Source: an uncultured Pelagibacteraceae bacterium
Lineage (GTDB): Bacteria; Pseudomonadota; Alphaproteobacteria; Pelagibacterales; Pelagibacteraceae
Reading direction: 5' to 3'
Assembly (NCBI GenBank): GCA_902610315.1
Contig: CACLVA010000004.1
Span: forward strand, 1-64,000
Length of the DNA: 64,000 nucleotides
Positions 55,184 through 64,000 of this stretch are shown one piece after another. Both the position numbers and the translations under genes were made by a program. Numbering within the stretch: the first letter of the stretch is position 1; every line of letters begins with the position of its first letter. The notes under the pieces were generated by a model. It did not search any database. It was given only the letters and a program-made list of their open reading frames with translations, and was not told where the DNA came from.

Positions 55184-55807
55184 TTAATTATACCTTTTTT
55201 CTAGTTCTTTTAATGAACTCTCGGTGAATATTATCTTTTTATATTTAACTATATCAAAAGCGCTAAAATGATTTACATCTGTACACTTTACATTCGGAAT
55301 ATTCCTAACAGCTTTATCAATATTATTTTTTGAAGATTTATCTAAAATAAGAATACTGTTTATAGCGTGAAATTTTTTCAAAATTAAATTCATTTCTTTC
55401 GTTTTTTTGATTTCTTTAGAAAAATCGTTAAATATTATTAAGTCATTCAATTTATGTTTTTTTGTTAATATTGATGCAATGCCTAATCTTTTTTCATTTT
55501 TATTTAATTTTCTTTTTTTATATTTTGTCTCTCCTTTTGGACCGTGAGCCACACCTCCGCCAACGAATATCGGTGCCTTTCTACTAGCGTGTCTAGCATT
55601 ACCCGTTCCTTTTTGAGCATAAATTTTAGAAGTAGATCCAATAATCTCATTCTTTTGTTTAGTTTTAGATTTTCTACCTTTATAATTTGCGTTTGTTTTA
55701 TATATTACCTCGCTAATTAAAGTTTCATTAATTTTTGACGAAAAAATATTATCATTGACTTCAATTGAAGTTTTTTTTCCATCTATACTCAATTTATCTA
55801 TTTTCAT
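55184..55807 (-). CDS. rplD: 50S ribosomal protein L4
   Basis: 207 residues. L4 has a tunnel-lining loop, here QKGTGNARHASRKAPIFVGGG (in parts) with GPKGETKYKKRKLNKNEKRLGI. In E. coli L4 represses the S10 operon; no such leader is evident upstream of rpsJ here because only 4 bases separate rpsJ from fusA. It abuts rplC and rplW. Confidence 0.95.
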   Translation of the reverse strand: MKIDKLSIDGKKTSIEVNDNIFSSKINETLISEVIYKTNANYKGRKSKTKQKNEIIGSTSKIYAQKGTGNARHASRKAPIFVGGGVAHGPKGETKYKKRKLNKNEKRLGIASILTKKHKLNDLIIFNDFSKEIKKTKEMNLILKKFHAINSILILDKSSKNNIDKAVRNIPNVKCTDVNHFSAFDIVKYKKIIFTESSLKELEKRYN

Positions 55808-56518
55808 TTATTTCTTCTTTTTTTCAGGTATTTTTTTTAATTTTTCAATTTTTTCAATTTTTTCAGCCATTGTCAGTTTTCTTACATTTTTAACAGACTC
55901 TTTAACTACAACTTGCGTATTTTTAGAACCTGGTATAGATCCTTTTAAATACAGTAAATTATTATCAGGATCAGATTTTATTATTTCAATGTTTTGCATT
56001 GTTCTTATTTTATCACCCATATGTCCTGCCATTTTTTTATTTTTAAAAACTTTACCAGGATCTTGATTTTGACCTGTGGATCCATGTGCTCTGTGTGATA
56101 TTGAAACACCGTGAGATGCTCTCAAACCAGCAAAGTTATGTCTTTTCATGGCACCAGCAAAACCTTTTCCGATTGTTTTTGATTTAATGTCAACAAATTT
56201 CGTATCCTTAAATATTTCTATACCTACTTCGTTCCCCTCTTTAAAATTTTCCAAGCTTTTTACTCTAAATTCTTTAAGCACCTTTTTTGGTTCTGTATTT
56301 TTTTTTGCAAAATATCCTTTCATTTGTTTTGATAACTTTGAGTTTTTAATTTTTCCAAAACCTATCTGAACTGCGTTATATCCATTTTTTTCCTTTGATA
56401 ATAATTGTATCACTCTACCTTTATCAAATTTAATAACAGTTACTGGAACAGATTGTCCTGATTTATAGAATTCTCTGGTCATACCAATTTTTTTACCAAT
56501 TAAGCCAATTTCAATCAT
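55808..56518 (-). CDS. rplC: 50S ribosomal protein L3
   Basis: 236 residues. L3 reaches the peptidyl transferase centre. GLIGKKIGMTREFYKSGQSVPVTV (in parts), GFAGAMKRHNFAGLRASHGVSISHRAHGSTGQNQDPGKVFKNKKMAGHMG (in parts) are diagnostic, including the glutamine that is methylated in many bacteria. A Lys/Glu tail of about 25 residues extends the C-terminus. Confidence 0.96.
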   Translation of the reverse strand: MIEIGLIGKKIGMTREFYKSGQSVPVTVIKFDKGRVIQLLSKEKNGYNAVQIGFGKIKNSKLSKQMKGYFAKKNTEPKKVLKEFRVKSLENFKEGNEVGIEIFKDTKFVDIKSKTIGKGFAGAMKRHNFAGLRASHGVSISHRAHGSTGQNQDPGKVFKNKKMAGHMGDKIRTMQNIEIIKSDPDNNLLYLKGSIPGSKNTQVVVKESVKNVRKLTMAEKIEKIEKLKKIPEKKKK

Positions 56519-56826
56519 TAAATTTTAATCTCCACATCCACACCTGAAGCCAGATCTAATTTCATTAATGCCTCTACAGTTTGCGGTGTTGGTTCAATAA
56601 TGTCTATTAATCTTTTATGAGTTCTTGTTTCAAATTGTTCTCTACTTTTTTTGTCAATATGAGGTGATCTTAATACAGTGTATCTTTCAATTTTAGTTGG
56701 CAAAGGTATTGGGCCTTTAATATTAGCACCAGTCCTTTTAACTGTATTAACTATCTCCTCGGTTGATTGATCTAAGACTTTATTATCGTAAGCCCTTAAT
56801 TTAATTCTTATGTTTTGTTTATCCAT
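56518..56826 (-). CDS. rpsJ: 30S ribosomal protein S10
   Basis: 102 residues. S10 (NusE) serves in the small subunit and in antitermination complexes. [21 protein letters not shown] (in parts) and [29 protein letters not shown] (in parts) are typical. It follows fusA by 4 bases; tuf, usual between them, is absent. Confidence 0.97.
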   Translation of the reverse strand: MDKQNIRIKLRAYDNKVLDQSTEEIVNTVKRTGANIKGPIPLPTKIERYTVLRSPHIDKKSREQFETRTHKRLIDIIEPTPQTVEALMKLDLASGVDVEIKI

Positions 56827-56830
56827 TTTT

Positions 56831-58909
56831 TTAAGATCCTGTTTTTTTTGTTACTTCATCTTGAACGTTTTGAGGTACTTTGTCGTAATGATCAAAAAAC
56901 ATTGAATATTGTGCTCTACCCTGAGACATGGATCTTAAAGCGTTTATATAGCCAAACATGTTTGCCAACGGCACCATTGCGGTTATAACTGTAGCATTGC
57001 CTCTTTGTTCCTGAGTATTTATCTGACCTCTTCTACTATTTAAATCACCAATTACATCTCCCATATAATCTTCTGGGGTAACAACCTCAACTCTCATAAT
57101 AGGTTCTAATAACTTTAATGTTGCTCTATTGCATGCTTCTTTAAAACATTGTCTCGAAGCTAGTTCAAAAGCTAAAACACTTGAATCAACATCATGATGT
57201 AATCCATCTAGAATTGTAACTTTGTAATCTATAATAGGAAATCCAGCTAAAATTCCTGAGTCAGAAATGCTTTCTATGCCCTTTTCAACACCAGGAATAA
57301 ATTCTTTTGGTATTGCGCCACCTTTGATTTTGCTTTCAACTTCTCTTCCTTTACCCGGCTCTAATGGCTCAACTGATAATTTAACTCTTGCAAACTGGCC
57401 TGCCCCTCCACTTTGTTTTTTATGAGTGTAGTCAAATTCTGAATTTTTTAAGATTGTTTCTCTATATGCAACTTGTGGTGCACCAATATTAGCCTCAACT
57501 TTGAATTCTCTTTTCATTCTATCAACTATGATATCTAAATGAAGCTCGCCCATTCCCTTAATAATTGTTTGACCAGACTCTTCATCTGACGTAACTCTAA
57601 ATGAAGGGTCTTCTTTTGCTAATCTACCTAATGCTTCGCCCATTTTTTCTTGATCACCTTTGGTCTTTGGTTCTACGGCAATTTCGATTACAGGATCTGG
57701 AAATTCCATAGGTTCAAGTAACACTGGTTTATCTTCATTTGCAAGGGTATGTCCAGTAATTGTGTACTTTAATCCAGCTAAAGCTACTATATCTCCTGCA
57801 TTAGCTTCTTTAATGTCTTCCCTTGAATTAGCATGCATTAACAACATTCTGCCAACTCTTTCCTCTTTATCTTTTGAGGTGTTGTAAATACCAGTACCAG
57901 ACTTAACAGTTCCTGAGTAAATTCTTATGAAAGTAAGTGACCCTACAAATGGGTCATTAGCAACTTTAAAAGCTAGTGCAGAAAAAGGAGCATTATCCTC
58001 AAATTTCATCTCAATTTCTTCATCAGAATTTGGTTTAGTTCCTTTAATTGATCCTATGTCTACTGGACTGGGTAAATAATCTACCACAGCATCTAGTAAC
58101 GGCTGTACTCCCTTATTTTTAAAAGCTGATCCAGTTAAAACTGGCACAAAATTAAAGCTTAAACAACCTTTTCTGATACATTTCTTCAAATCTTCAATTT
58201 TTATCTCTTCGCCATTTAAATAACTTTCCATAAACTTTTCATCTTGTTCAACAGCTGTTTCAACTAACTCTTGCCTGTATTTATCTGTAATTTCTTTTAG
58301 ATCGGCTGGAATATCTTTTTCTTCCCAAGCAGCACCAAGATCTTCATTTTTCCATACAATAGCTTTCATTTTTACAAGGTCAACAACACCTTGAAGTGAA
58401 GCCTCAATACCAATTGGAATTTGCATAACTAAAGGTTTAGCCCCTAACCTATCTTTAATCATGTCAACACATCTAAAAAAATCCGCTCCAGTTCTATCAA
58501 GCTTATTAACAAAACATATTCTTGGAACTTTATATTTATCTGCTTGTCTCCATACTGTTTCTGATTGAGGTTCAACACCTGCTACACCATCAAATACTGC
58601 AACAGCACCATCAAGAACTTTTAAAGATCTCTCAACTTCAATTGTAAAGTCTACGTGACCAGGAGTATCAATAATGTTTATTCTATGATCGTTCCAAAAA
58701 CAAGTAGTAGCAGCAGATGTAATTGTGATACCTCTTTCTTGCTCTTGTTCCATCCAATCCATAGTCGCTGCACCGTCATGTACTTCTCCAATTTTATGAC
58801 TCTTTCCAGTGTAATATAAAATTCTTTCAGTAGTTGTTGTTTTGCCGGCATCAATGTGGGCCATGATACCAATATTTCTATATTTATCTAATTTATGTGT
58901 TCTAGCCAT
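56831..58909 (-). CDS. fusA: Translation elongation factor G
   Basis: 692 residues, full length. EF-G drives ribosome translocation with GTP. Seen: the P-loop [19 protein letters not shown], the switch [21 protein letters not shown] for guanine specificity, and domains II-V ending in [15 protein letters not shown]. It sits between rpsG (6-base gap) and rpsJ. Confidence 0.98.
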   Translation of the reverse strand: MARTHKLDKYRNIGIMAHIDAGKTTTTERILYYTGKSHKIGEVHDGAATMDWMEQEQERGITITSAATTCFWNDHRINIIDTPGHVDFTIEVERSLKVLDGAVAVFDGVAGVEPQSETVWRQADKYKVPRICFVNKLDRTGADFFRCVDMIKDRLGAKPLVMQIPIGIEASLQGVVDLVKMKAIVWKNEDLGAAWEEKDIPADLKEITDKYRQELVETAVEQDEKFMESYLNGEEIKIEDLKKCIRKGCLSFNFVPVLTGSAFKNKGVQPLLDAVVDYLPSPVDIGSIKGTKPNSDEEIEMKFEDNAPFSALAFKVANDPFVGSLTFIRIYSGTVKSGTGIYNTSKDKEERVGRMLLMHANSREDIKEANAGDIVALAGLKYTITGHTLANEDKPVLLEPMEFPDPVIEIAVEPKTKGDQEKMGEALGRLAKEDPSFRVTSDEESGQTIIKGMGELHLDIIVDRMKREFKVEANIGAPQVAYRETILKNSEFDYTHKKQSGGAGQFARVKLSVEPLEPGKGREVESKIKGGAIPKEFIPGVEKGIESISDSGILAGFPIIDYKVTILDGLHHDVDSSVLAFELASRQCFKEACNRATLKLLEPIMRVEVVTPEDYMGDVIGDLNSRRGQINTQEQRGNATVITAMVPLANMFGYINALRSMSQGRAQYSMFFDHYDKVPQNVQDEVTKKTGS

Positions 58910-58915
58910 TTATTA

Positions 58916-59386
58916 TTACCATCTAAAATGTGCAAAAGCTTTATTTGACTCTGCCATTTTGTGAGTGTCCTCTTTTTTTTTAATTGCTGATCCCCTATTT
59001 TGATATGCATCGTAAATCTCATTAAAAATTTTATCAGACATTTTTTTATCTTTTCTTTTTCTTGATGCGTCTATAAGCCATCTGATCGCTAAAGCTTGTG
59101 ATCTTTTAGATTTTACCTCGACAGGTACTTGGTAAGTTGCACCACCTACTCGTCTTGATCTTACTTCAACAGTTGGTTTAATATTTGTAATTGCCTGATT
59201 GAATATTGTTATTGGCTCATCTTTCGATTTAGATTTTATTTTATCAATCGCATCGTATACAATCTTTTCAGCAATAGTTTTTTTACCATCATACATAAGT
59301 GAATTTATTAATTTGGGAATTATTGGAGATTTATATTTTGCATCTAATAAAATATTTTTTTTTGAGGAGCTTTTTTTACGGGACAT
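58916..59386 (-). CDS. rpsG: 30S ribosomal protein S7
   Basis: 156 residues. S7 nucleates the small-subunit head and in E. coli represses the str operon. Seen: KSPIIPKLINSLMYDGKKTIAEKIVYDA (in parts), NIKPTVEVRSRRVGGATYQVPVEV (in parts) and RKRKDKKMSDKI. It follows rpsL by one base; the place for feedback control would be the leader ahead of rpsL. Confidence 0.97.
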   Translation of the reverse strand: MSRKKSSSKKNILLDAKYKSPIIPKLINSLMYDGKKTIAEKIVYDAIDKIKSKSKDEPITIFNQAITNIKPTVEVRSRRVGGATYQVPVEVKSKRSQALAIRWLIDASRKRKDKKMSDKIFNEIYDAYQNRGSAIKKKEDTHKMAESNKAFAHFRW

Positions 59387-59387
59387 T

Positions 59388-59759
59388 TTATTTACCTTTT
59401 TTTGCTCCGTATTTAGATCTTTGCTGTTTTCTTGCAGTTACACCCTGTGTATCTAAATTACCTCTTAAGATATGGTATCTTACTCCTGGTAAATCTTTAA
59501 CCCTTCCACCTCTAATTAGAACAACCGAGTGTTCTTGTAAATTATGACCTTCTCCAGGTATATAAGATGTTACTTCATGTCCATTCGACAATCTTACTCT
59601 TGCAACTTTTCTTAATGCAGAATTTGGTTTCTTAGGTGTAGTTGTGTAAACTTTTAGACACACGCCTCTTTTCTGTGGAGATTTTTCAAGCGCAGGAACT
59701 CTGTCCCTAGCCTTTGGTCTAGTCCTTCTTTTTTTCAACAATTGATTTATCGTTGGCAT
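59388..59759 (-). CDS. rpsL: 30S ribosomal protein S12
   Basis: 123 residues. S12 monitors codon-anticodon pairing. [36 protein letters not shown] (in parts) and [17 protein letters not shown] show the lysines at the usual streptomycin-determining sites in the sensitive state. It is the first gene of the 16-kb ribosomal block and is preceded by a promoter and a structured leader, with no clear Shine-Dalgarno sequence. Confidence 0.97.
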   Translation of the reverse strand: MPTINQLLKKRRTRPKARDRVPALEKSPQKRGVCLKVYTTTPKKPNSALRKVARVRLSNGHEVTSYIPGEGHNLQEHSVVLIRGGRVKDLPGVRYHILRGNLDTQGVTARKQQRSKYGAKKGK

Positions 59760-59853
59760 AATTAATATAGTAATGATTATGGAAGAAATTAAAGTAGTCT
59801 AATGTCTGTGGTCGCGTTTAGTACCTAAATAGCACTACTATCCAACCAAAATC
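59760..59853 (-). promoter_or_regulatory. Foldable 5' leader of the rpsL-rpsG-fusA mRNA
   Basis: On the minus strand the leader can form three elements: a hairpin ACCAA/UUGGU (59858-59854 with 59849-59845), partly at the start site; a hairpin UUUAG-GUA-CUAAA (59829-59817); and a closing helix AGUAGU/ACUACU (59839-59834 with 59798-59793). The helix encloses the second hairpin plus a purine/C-rich segment ACGCGACCACAGACAUUAG. This arrangement suits autoregulation by a ribosomal protein such as S7 or S12. Pairings were found by eye. Confidence 0.5.
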
Positions 59854-59859
59854 TTGGTG

Positions 59860-59887
59860 AAAATACTATAGTTTTTAAAATTGTCAA
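59860..59887 (-). promoter_or_regulatory. Promoter of the ribosomal superoperon
   Basis: A perfect -35 TTGACA (59887-59882) and a -10 TATTTT (59865-59860) with 16-base spacing lie on the minus strand between rpoC and rpsL, about 100 bases ahead of the rpsL ATG. An overlapping TATAGT (59870-59865) would be too close to this -35 to be used with it. Confidence 0.65.
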
Positions 59888-59916
59888 ATTAAAACAATAA
59901 AAAAAATGCTCTATTA

Positions 59917-62900
59917 TTATGGATTTGCAGGCGTTTCAGCTTGTTCTACTTTTTCTTGCTCAGATAAAAATTTTTGATCGTCTTCTAATGCTTTTTTATT
60001 CCATTTGTTTTTAATTGAACCGGTTCCTGCAGGAACTAATCTTCCAACAATTACGTTTTCTTTCAATCCAGCTAAAGTATCAACTTTTCCTTTTATGGCA
60101 GCATCTGTAAGAACCCTTGTTGTTTCTTGGAAAGAAGCAGCTGAAATAAAAGACTCTGTTTGTAATGAAGCTTTTGTAATTCCCATTAAGACTCTCTCTC
60201 CAACTGCAGGTTTTTTACCGTTTTTAATTAATTCTTCGTTTACATTCTCAAGTCTAAACCTATCTATTATTTCACCTGGCAGATAATCTGAGTCTCCAGA
60301 GTTTTTTATTTCAACCTTTTTAAGCATTTGTCTTAAAATGGTTTCAATATGTTTATCATTGATTATAACACCTTGAAGTCTATAAACCTCCTGAACTTGA
60401 TTTACAAAATACTCTGTTAGTTCTTTAATACCTAAAATTCTTAAAATATCATGAGGTAATGGTTGACCATCTAAAAGATATTCTCCCTTTTTGATTTCTT
60501 CGCCAGGATTAAAATTAATATGTTTTCCTTTTGGTATTAGGTAATTTGAAGTTTCACCAGAGTCCGATACGATTGACACTTTTTGTTTTCCTCTTACTTC
60601 TTTTCCAAACATAACTTTACCATCGTTTTCTGCTATGATTGCGCTGTCTTTAGCTTTTCTTGCTTCAAATAATTCAGCTACTCGTGGTAATCCTCCTGTA
60701 ATATCTTTCGTCTTTGAAGTTTCCTTAGGTAATCTTGCAATTACGTCCCCAGCACTAATTTTTTGTCCATCTTTTACTGATAAGATAGAATCTGGAACTA
60801 AGTAATATCTAGCTTCATTATCATCTGCTTTTTTAACAACATTACCTTTTTCATCTCTAAGGGTAATTCTTGGTTTAAGCTCTGTATTTTTAGATTGCGA
60901 TCTCCAATCAATAACTGATTTAGATGATATTCCTGTTGTATCATCTTGAGTTTCAGAAAGAGAAACTCCATCAATTAAATCTACAAAATTAACTATACCA
61001 CTTTTTTCAGCTATAACTGGTGTTGTATAAGGATCCCACTCACAAACTTTTGAATTCTTTTTAACTTTATCACCATTTTTAAAAAAAAGTTTTGAACCAT
61101 AAGGAACTTTATAGATCGCTATCTGCATACCTTTCTCATCTTCTAAAGATATTTGTGTATTTCTTCCCATAACTATCTGATTTTTTTTAGAGTCTTCTAA
61201 TAAATTTGTATTGATTATTTTTAATAATCCATCATTTTTAACTACAATTTGAGAATCTTGTTTAATTTGAGCTGTACCTCCAACGTGAAATGTTCTCATC
61301 GTTAACTGCGTACCAGGTTCACCAATGGATTGGGCAGAAATCATTCCGATTGCCTCTCCAACATTTACCATGTGACCTCTAGAAAGATCTCTTCCATAAG
61401 ACATTGCACAAACACCTTCTTTTGATCCACAAGTTATAACTGAGTATACATTAATAGCTTTTACACCAGCTGAATCAATTTTTTCACATCCCGCTTCATC
61501 AATCATTTCACCTTTTTTAATTATTACTTCACCAGATATTGGATTTTTAACATCATCAGCAACTACTCTTCCTAATGCTCTTTCCGATAAACTAACAATA
61601 ATATTACCACCCTCAATTATTTCAGATAAAGTAATACTTCCTTTGCTTTTACAATCGCAATCTTTTTTTGTTATTGTTAAGTCCTGAGCAACATCACATA
61701 ATCTTCTTGTTAAATAGCCGGAGTTGGCTGTTTTCAAAGCAGTATCAGCAAGACCTTTTCTAGCACCATGAGTTGAATTGAAATACTCAAGTGCTGTTAG
61801 ACCTTCTTTAAAGTTAGATGTAATTGGCGATTCAATAATTTCACCAGATGGCTTTGCTATTAATCCTCTCATCCCTGCTAGTTGTTTCATTTGAGCAGCT
61901 GAGCCTCTTGCACCTGAGTCAGCCATCATAAACACTGAGTTTATATTAAGTCCCTCATCTGTTTTTTCTGTAGCAGATATACCCTTCATCATTTCAGATG
62001 CAACTTTGTCTGTACATTTTGACCAAGCATCGACAACTTTATTATATTTTTCCCCTCTCGTAATTAAACCCTCTGAATATTGAGTTTCGTAGTCTTTAAT
62101 CAATTTTTTTGTTTCCTCTATTAATGACTCTTTACTATTTGGAATAATTAAATCATCTTTACCAAAAGATATTCCTGCTTTAAAAGCATGTTTGAACCCT
62201 AGATCTTTAAGTTTATCGCAGAATATAACTGTGCTTTTTTGTCCAGTAAATCTGAAAACAATATCAATTATTTCAGAGACGACTTTTTTTGGAAGTACTC
62301 TATCAATTAGACTAAATGTTATATCTTTGTCTTTGGGTAGTAGATTAGCTAATAAAAATCTTCCTGCGGTACTTGTGTGTTTTTCAAATTTCACTTTTCC
62401 ATTTTCGTCCACAGTCTCAAATCTAGATATTATCCTAGAGTGTATTTTTATACTGCCAGACTCTAAAGCTTGTTCAATTTCGGAGTTGTTCACAAAATAA
62501 CCTTCGATATTTTTTTCTTGATATGGAGGTAAAGACAAATAATAAATTCCTAAAATCATATCTTGACTAGGTACAATTATAGGTTTTCCGTTAGATGGGC
62601 TTAAAATATTATTTGTAGACATCATCAATACTCTCGCTTCAAGTTGCGCCTCTAAACTTAATGGTATGTGTACAGCCATCTGGTCGCCATCAAAGTCTGC
62701 GTTAAAAGCCGCACAAGTTAGTGGATGTAATTCAATTGCGTCTCCTTCAATTAATTTAGGCTCAAAAGCTTGAACACCAAGTCTGTGTAATGTTGGGGCT
62801 CTATTAAGTATAACAGGATGTTCTCTAACAATAAGCTCTAGTGCATCCCAAACTGCATTGGTTTCTCTTTCGACTAATTTTTTTGCTTGTTTAATTGTCG

Positions 62901-64000
62901 ATGCTAAACCCAATTTATTTAATCTTGCATATAAAAAAGGTTTAAATAATTCTAATGCCATTTTCTTTGGTAAGCCACACTCATGTAATTTTAGGTCAGG
63001 ACCAACTACAATGACTGACCTACCGGAGTAATCGACTCTTTTACCAAGAAGATTTTGTCTAAATCTACCTTGTTTACCTTTTAACATTTCAGCTAAAGAT
63101 TTTAATGGTCTTTTACCAGTGCCTGTTATTACTCTACCTCTTCTTCCATTATCAAAAAGAGCGTCAACTGACTCTTGTAACATTCTTTTTTCATTTCTAA
63201 CTATTATATCTGGAGCTTTTAGATCCATTAATCTTTTTAAACGATTATTTCTGTTTATAACTCTTCTATATAGATCATTTAAATCTGATGTGGCAAATCT
63301 ACCTCCATCTAAAGGTACTAAAGGTCTTAATTCAGGTGGGATTACTGGAATTACAGTTAATATCATCCACTCAGGTTTATTACCTGTTTTAATAAATGAG
63401 TCTATAAGCTTTAAACGTTTAATTGATCTTTCCTCAGAAACCTTTGATTTTGTCTCATTAATAGTTTTAACCAGTAATTCTTTTTCTTTTTGAAGATCTA
63501 TTGATTTTAATATTTCTAAAATTGCCTCAGCACCAATACCTGCTGTAAATGCTTCATCACCGAATTCATCTTGATATTTAATTAATTCCTCTTCAGACAA
63601 TAACTGATTTTTTTTAAGACCAGTTAATCCAGGTTCTATAACTATGAAATTTTCAAAATATAAAACTCTTTCAACTTCCTTTAGTTTCATGTCTATAGCT
63701 AGTGATATTCTGCTTGGTAGTGACTTCAAAAACCATATATGAGCAACTGGTGTTGCTAAATTGATGTGACCCATTCTTTCACGTCTGACATTAGATTTGG
63801 TTACCTCAACACCACATTTTTCACAAATTATGCCTCTAAATTTCATTCTTTTGTATTTACCACACAGACACTCGTAATCTTTTATAGGACCAAAAATTCT
63901 TGCACAAAATAAACCGTCTTTTTCAGGTCTGAAAGTTCTATAGTTTATTGTTTCAGGTTTTTTAATTTCACCGTAAGTCCAAGATTTGATCTTTTCAGGA
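59917..64000 (-). CDS. rpoC: RNA polymerase subunit beta' (5' end outside window)
   Basis: Partial: the frame is open through the window edge, so at least 1,360 residues are visible and only the first few dozen are missing. The in-frame ATG at 63846 is internal: upstream codons still encode [22 protein letters not shown], part of the first zinc finger that finishes with CEKCGVEV. The catalytic [12 protein letters not shown] holds the three active-site aspartates; a second zinc site uses CDCKSKG and [10 protein letters not shown]. It ends with a short Lys/Glu/Gln-rich tail, 157 bases before rpsL. Confidence 0.98.
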   Translation of the reverse strand, partial: PEKIKSWTYGEIKKPETINYRTFRPEKDGLFCARIFGPIKDYECLCGKYKRMKFRGIICEKCGVEVTKSNVRRERMGHINLATPVAHIWFLKSLPSRISLAIDMKLKEVERVLYFENFIVIEPGLTGLKKNQLLSEEELIKYQDEFGDEAFTAGIGAEAILEILKSIDLQKEKELLVKTINETKSKVSEERSIKRLKLIDSFIKTGNKPEWMILTVIPVIPPELRPLVPLDGGRFATSDLNDLYRRVINRNNRLKRLMDLKAPDIIVRNEKRMLQESVDALFDNGRRGRVITGTGKRPLKSLAEMLKGKQGRFRQNLLGKRVDYSGRSVIVVGPDLKLHECGLPKKMALELFKPFLYARLNKLGLASTIKQAKKLVERETNAVWDALELIVREHPVILNRAPTLHRLGVQAFEPKLIEGDAIELHPLTCAAFNADFDGDQMAVHIPLSLEAQLEARVLMMSTNNILSPSNGKPIIVPSQDMILGIYYLSLPPYQEKNIEGYFVNNSEIEQALESGSIKIHSRIISRFETVDENGKVKFEKHTSTAGRFLLANLLPKDKDITFSLIDRVLPKKVVSEIIDIVFRFTGQKSTVIFCDKLKDLGFKHAFKAGISFGKDDLIIPNSKESLIEETKKLIKDYETQYSEGLITRGEKYNKVVDAWSKCTDKVASEMMKGISATEKTDEGLNINSVFMMADSGARGSAAQMKQLAGMRGLIAKPSGEIIESPITSNFKEGLTALEYFNSTHGARKGLADTALKTANSGYLTRRLCDVAQDLTITKKDCDCKSKGSITLSEIIEGGNIIVSLSERALGRVVADDVKNPISGEVIIKKGEMIDEAGCEKIDSAGVKAINVYSVITCGSKEGVCAMSYGRDLSRGHMVNVGEAIGMISAQSIGEPGTQLTMRTFHVGGTAQIKQDSQIVVKNDGLLKIINTNLLEDSKKNQIVMGRNTQISLEDEKGMQIAIYKVPYGSKLFFKNGDKVKKNSKVCEWDPYTTPVIAEKSGIVNFVDLIDGVSLSETQDDTTGISSKSVIDWRSQSKNTELKPRITLRDEKGNVVKKADDNEARYYLVPDSILSVKDGQKISAGDVIARLPKETSKTKDITGGLPRVAELFEARKAKDSAIIAENDGKVMFGKEVRGKQKVSIVSDSGETSNYLIPKGKHINFNPGEEIKKGEYLLDGQPLPHDILRILGIKELTEYFVNQVQEVYRLQGVIINDKHIETILRQMLKKVEIKNSGDSDYLPGEIIDRFRLENVNEELIKNGKKPAVGERVLMGITKASLQTESFISAASFQETTRVLTDAAIKGKVDTLAGLKENVIVGRLVPAGTGSIKNKWNKKALEDDQKFLSEQEKVEQAETPANP

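Noticed and set aside
63846-64000. ATG at 63846 as the start of rpoC.
   Set aside because: The frame stays open upstream and encodes conserved beta' sequence including the first zinc-finger cysteines, so the true start is beyond the window.

Overview
The window reads as a chromosomal segment of a streamlined, very AT-rich alphaproteobacterium of the SAR11/Pelagibacterales type. This rests on the low GC content, the Lys/Ile/Asn-rich proteins, the near-total absence of spacers (neighbouring genes mostly overlap by 1-8 bases or are separated by 0-7), alphaproteobacterial gene order (dapA-smpB-...-rsh-pyrE-pdxJ-acpS-lepB-rnc-recO; gatCAB; pyrB-pyrC'-plsY-topA; the str-S10-spc-alpha ribosomal block), and a sarcosine oxidase operon typical of marine methylated-amine users. 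The assignment is an inference from content; no 16S gene is present. I see no transposase, prophage, CRISPR array or rRNA gene.

Layout. 1-3302 (minus): 2OG-hydroxylase-like gene, rpiB, glyA, nrdR, ribD (cut by the window edge). 3381-4373 (plus): hemB. 4374-11696 (minus): dapA-smpB-folK-rsh-pyrE-pdxJ-acpS-lepB-rnc-recO, one tightly packed housekeeping unit. 11738-18617 (plus): a lytic transglycosylase followed by a cell-surface sugar cluster (GT2, UDP-galactopyranose mutase, UDP-sugar epimerase, membrane glycosyltransferase-like protein, small membrane-anchored protein), ending at a minus-strand tRNA-Ser(GCU). 18798-25496 (plus): sarcosine oxidase soxBDAG, then an amino-acid-type ABC binding protein and permease without an ATPase. 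25489-31614 (minus): gatC-gatA-gatB, an O-methyltransferase (probable TrmR), trhO and a MATE exporter. 31660-38042 (plus): ruvX, pyrB, a dihydroorotase-like protein without its metal ligands, plsY, topA, RidA-like. 38043-40153 (minus): galU-ugd. 40183-43937: panC (+), mgtE (-), lipB (+), a RluC/D-type synthase (-). 43952-59759 (minus): a continuous ribosomal superoperon from rpsL to rplQ including fusA, secY, adk and rpoA. 59917-64000 (minus): rpoC, 5' part outside the window.

How the genes fit together. Sarcosine oxidase releases glycine and a one-carbon unit on tetrahydrofolate, which GlyA interconverts with serine. GalU and Ugd supply UDP-glucose and UDP-glucuronate, while the epimerase and mutase of the surface cluster would give UDP-galactose and UDP-galactofuranose. 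The gatCAB operon continues into two genes that together look like a complete route to 5-methoxyuridine at tRNA position 34, making it a tRNA-maturation/decoding unit.

Non-coding space is scarce and no gene-free stretch exceeds 300 bases. The longest are 18618-18797 (tRNA-Ser plus a repeat-bearing soxB upstream region) and 59760-59916 (rpsL promoter and a foldable leader). The 60-base gap 23894-23953 carries a perfect 9-base inverted repeat. The most notable observations are the trmR-trhO pair, the lipobox-bearing ABC permease, the non-catalytic PyrC', the rpsL leader, the shortened Rsh, the one-residue-short zinc knuckle in NrdR, and the absence of era, dprA, tuf and rpmD from their usual places.
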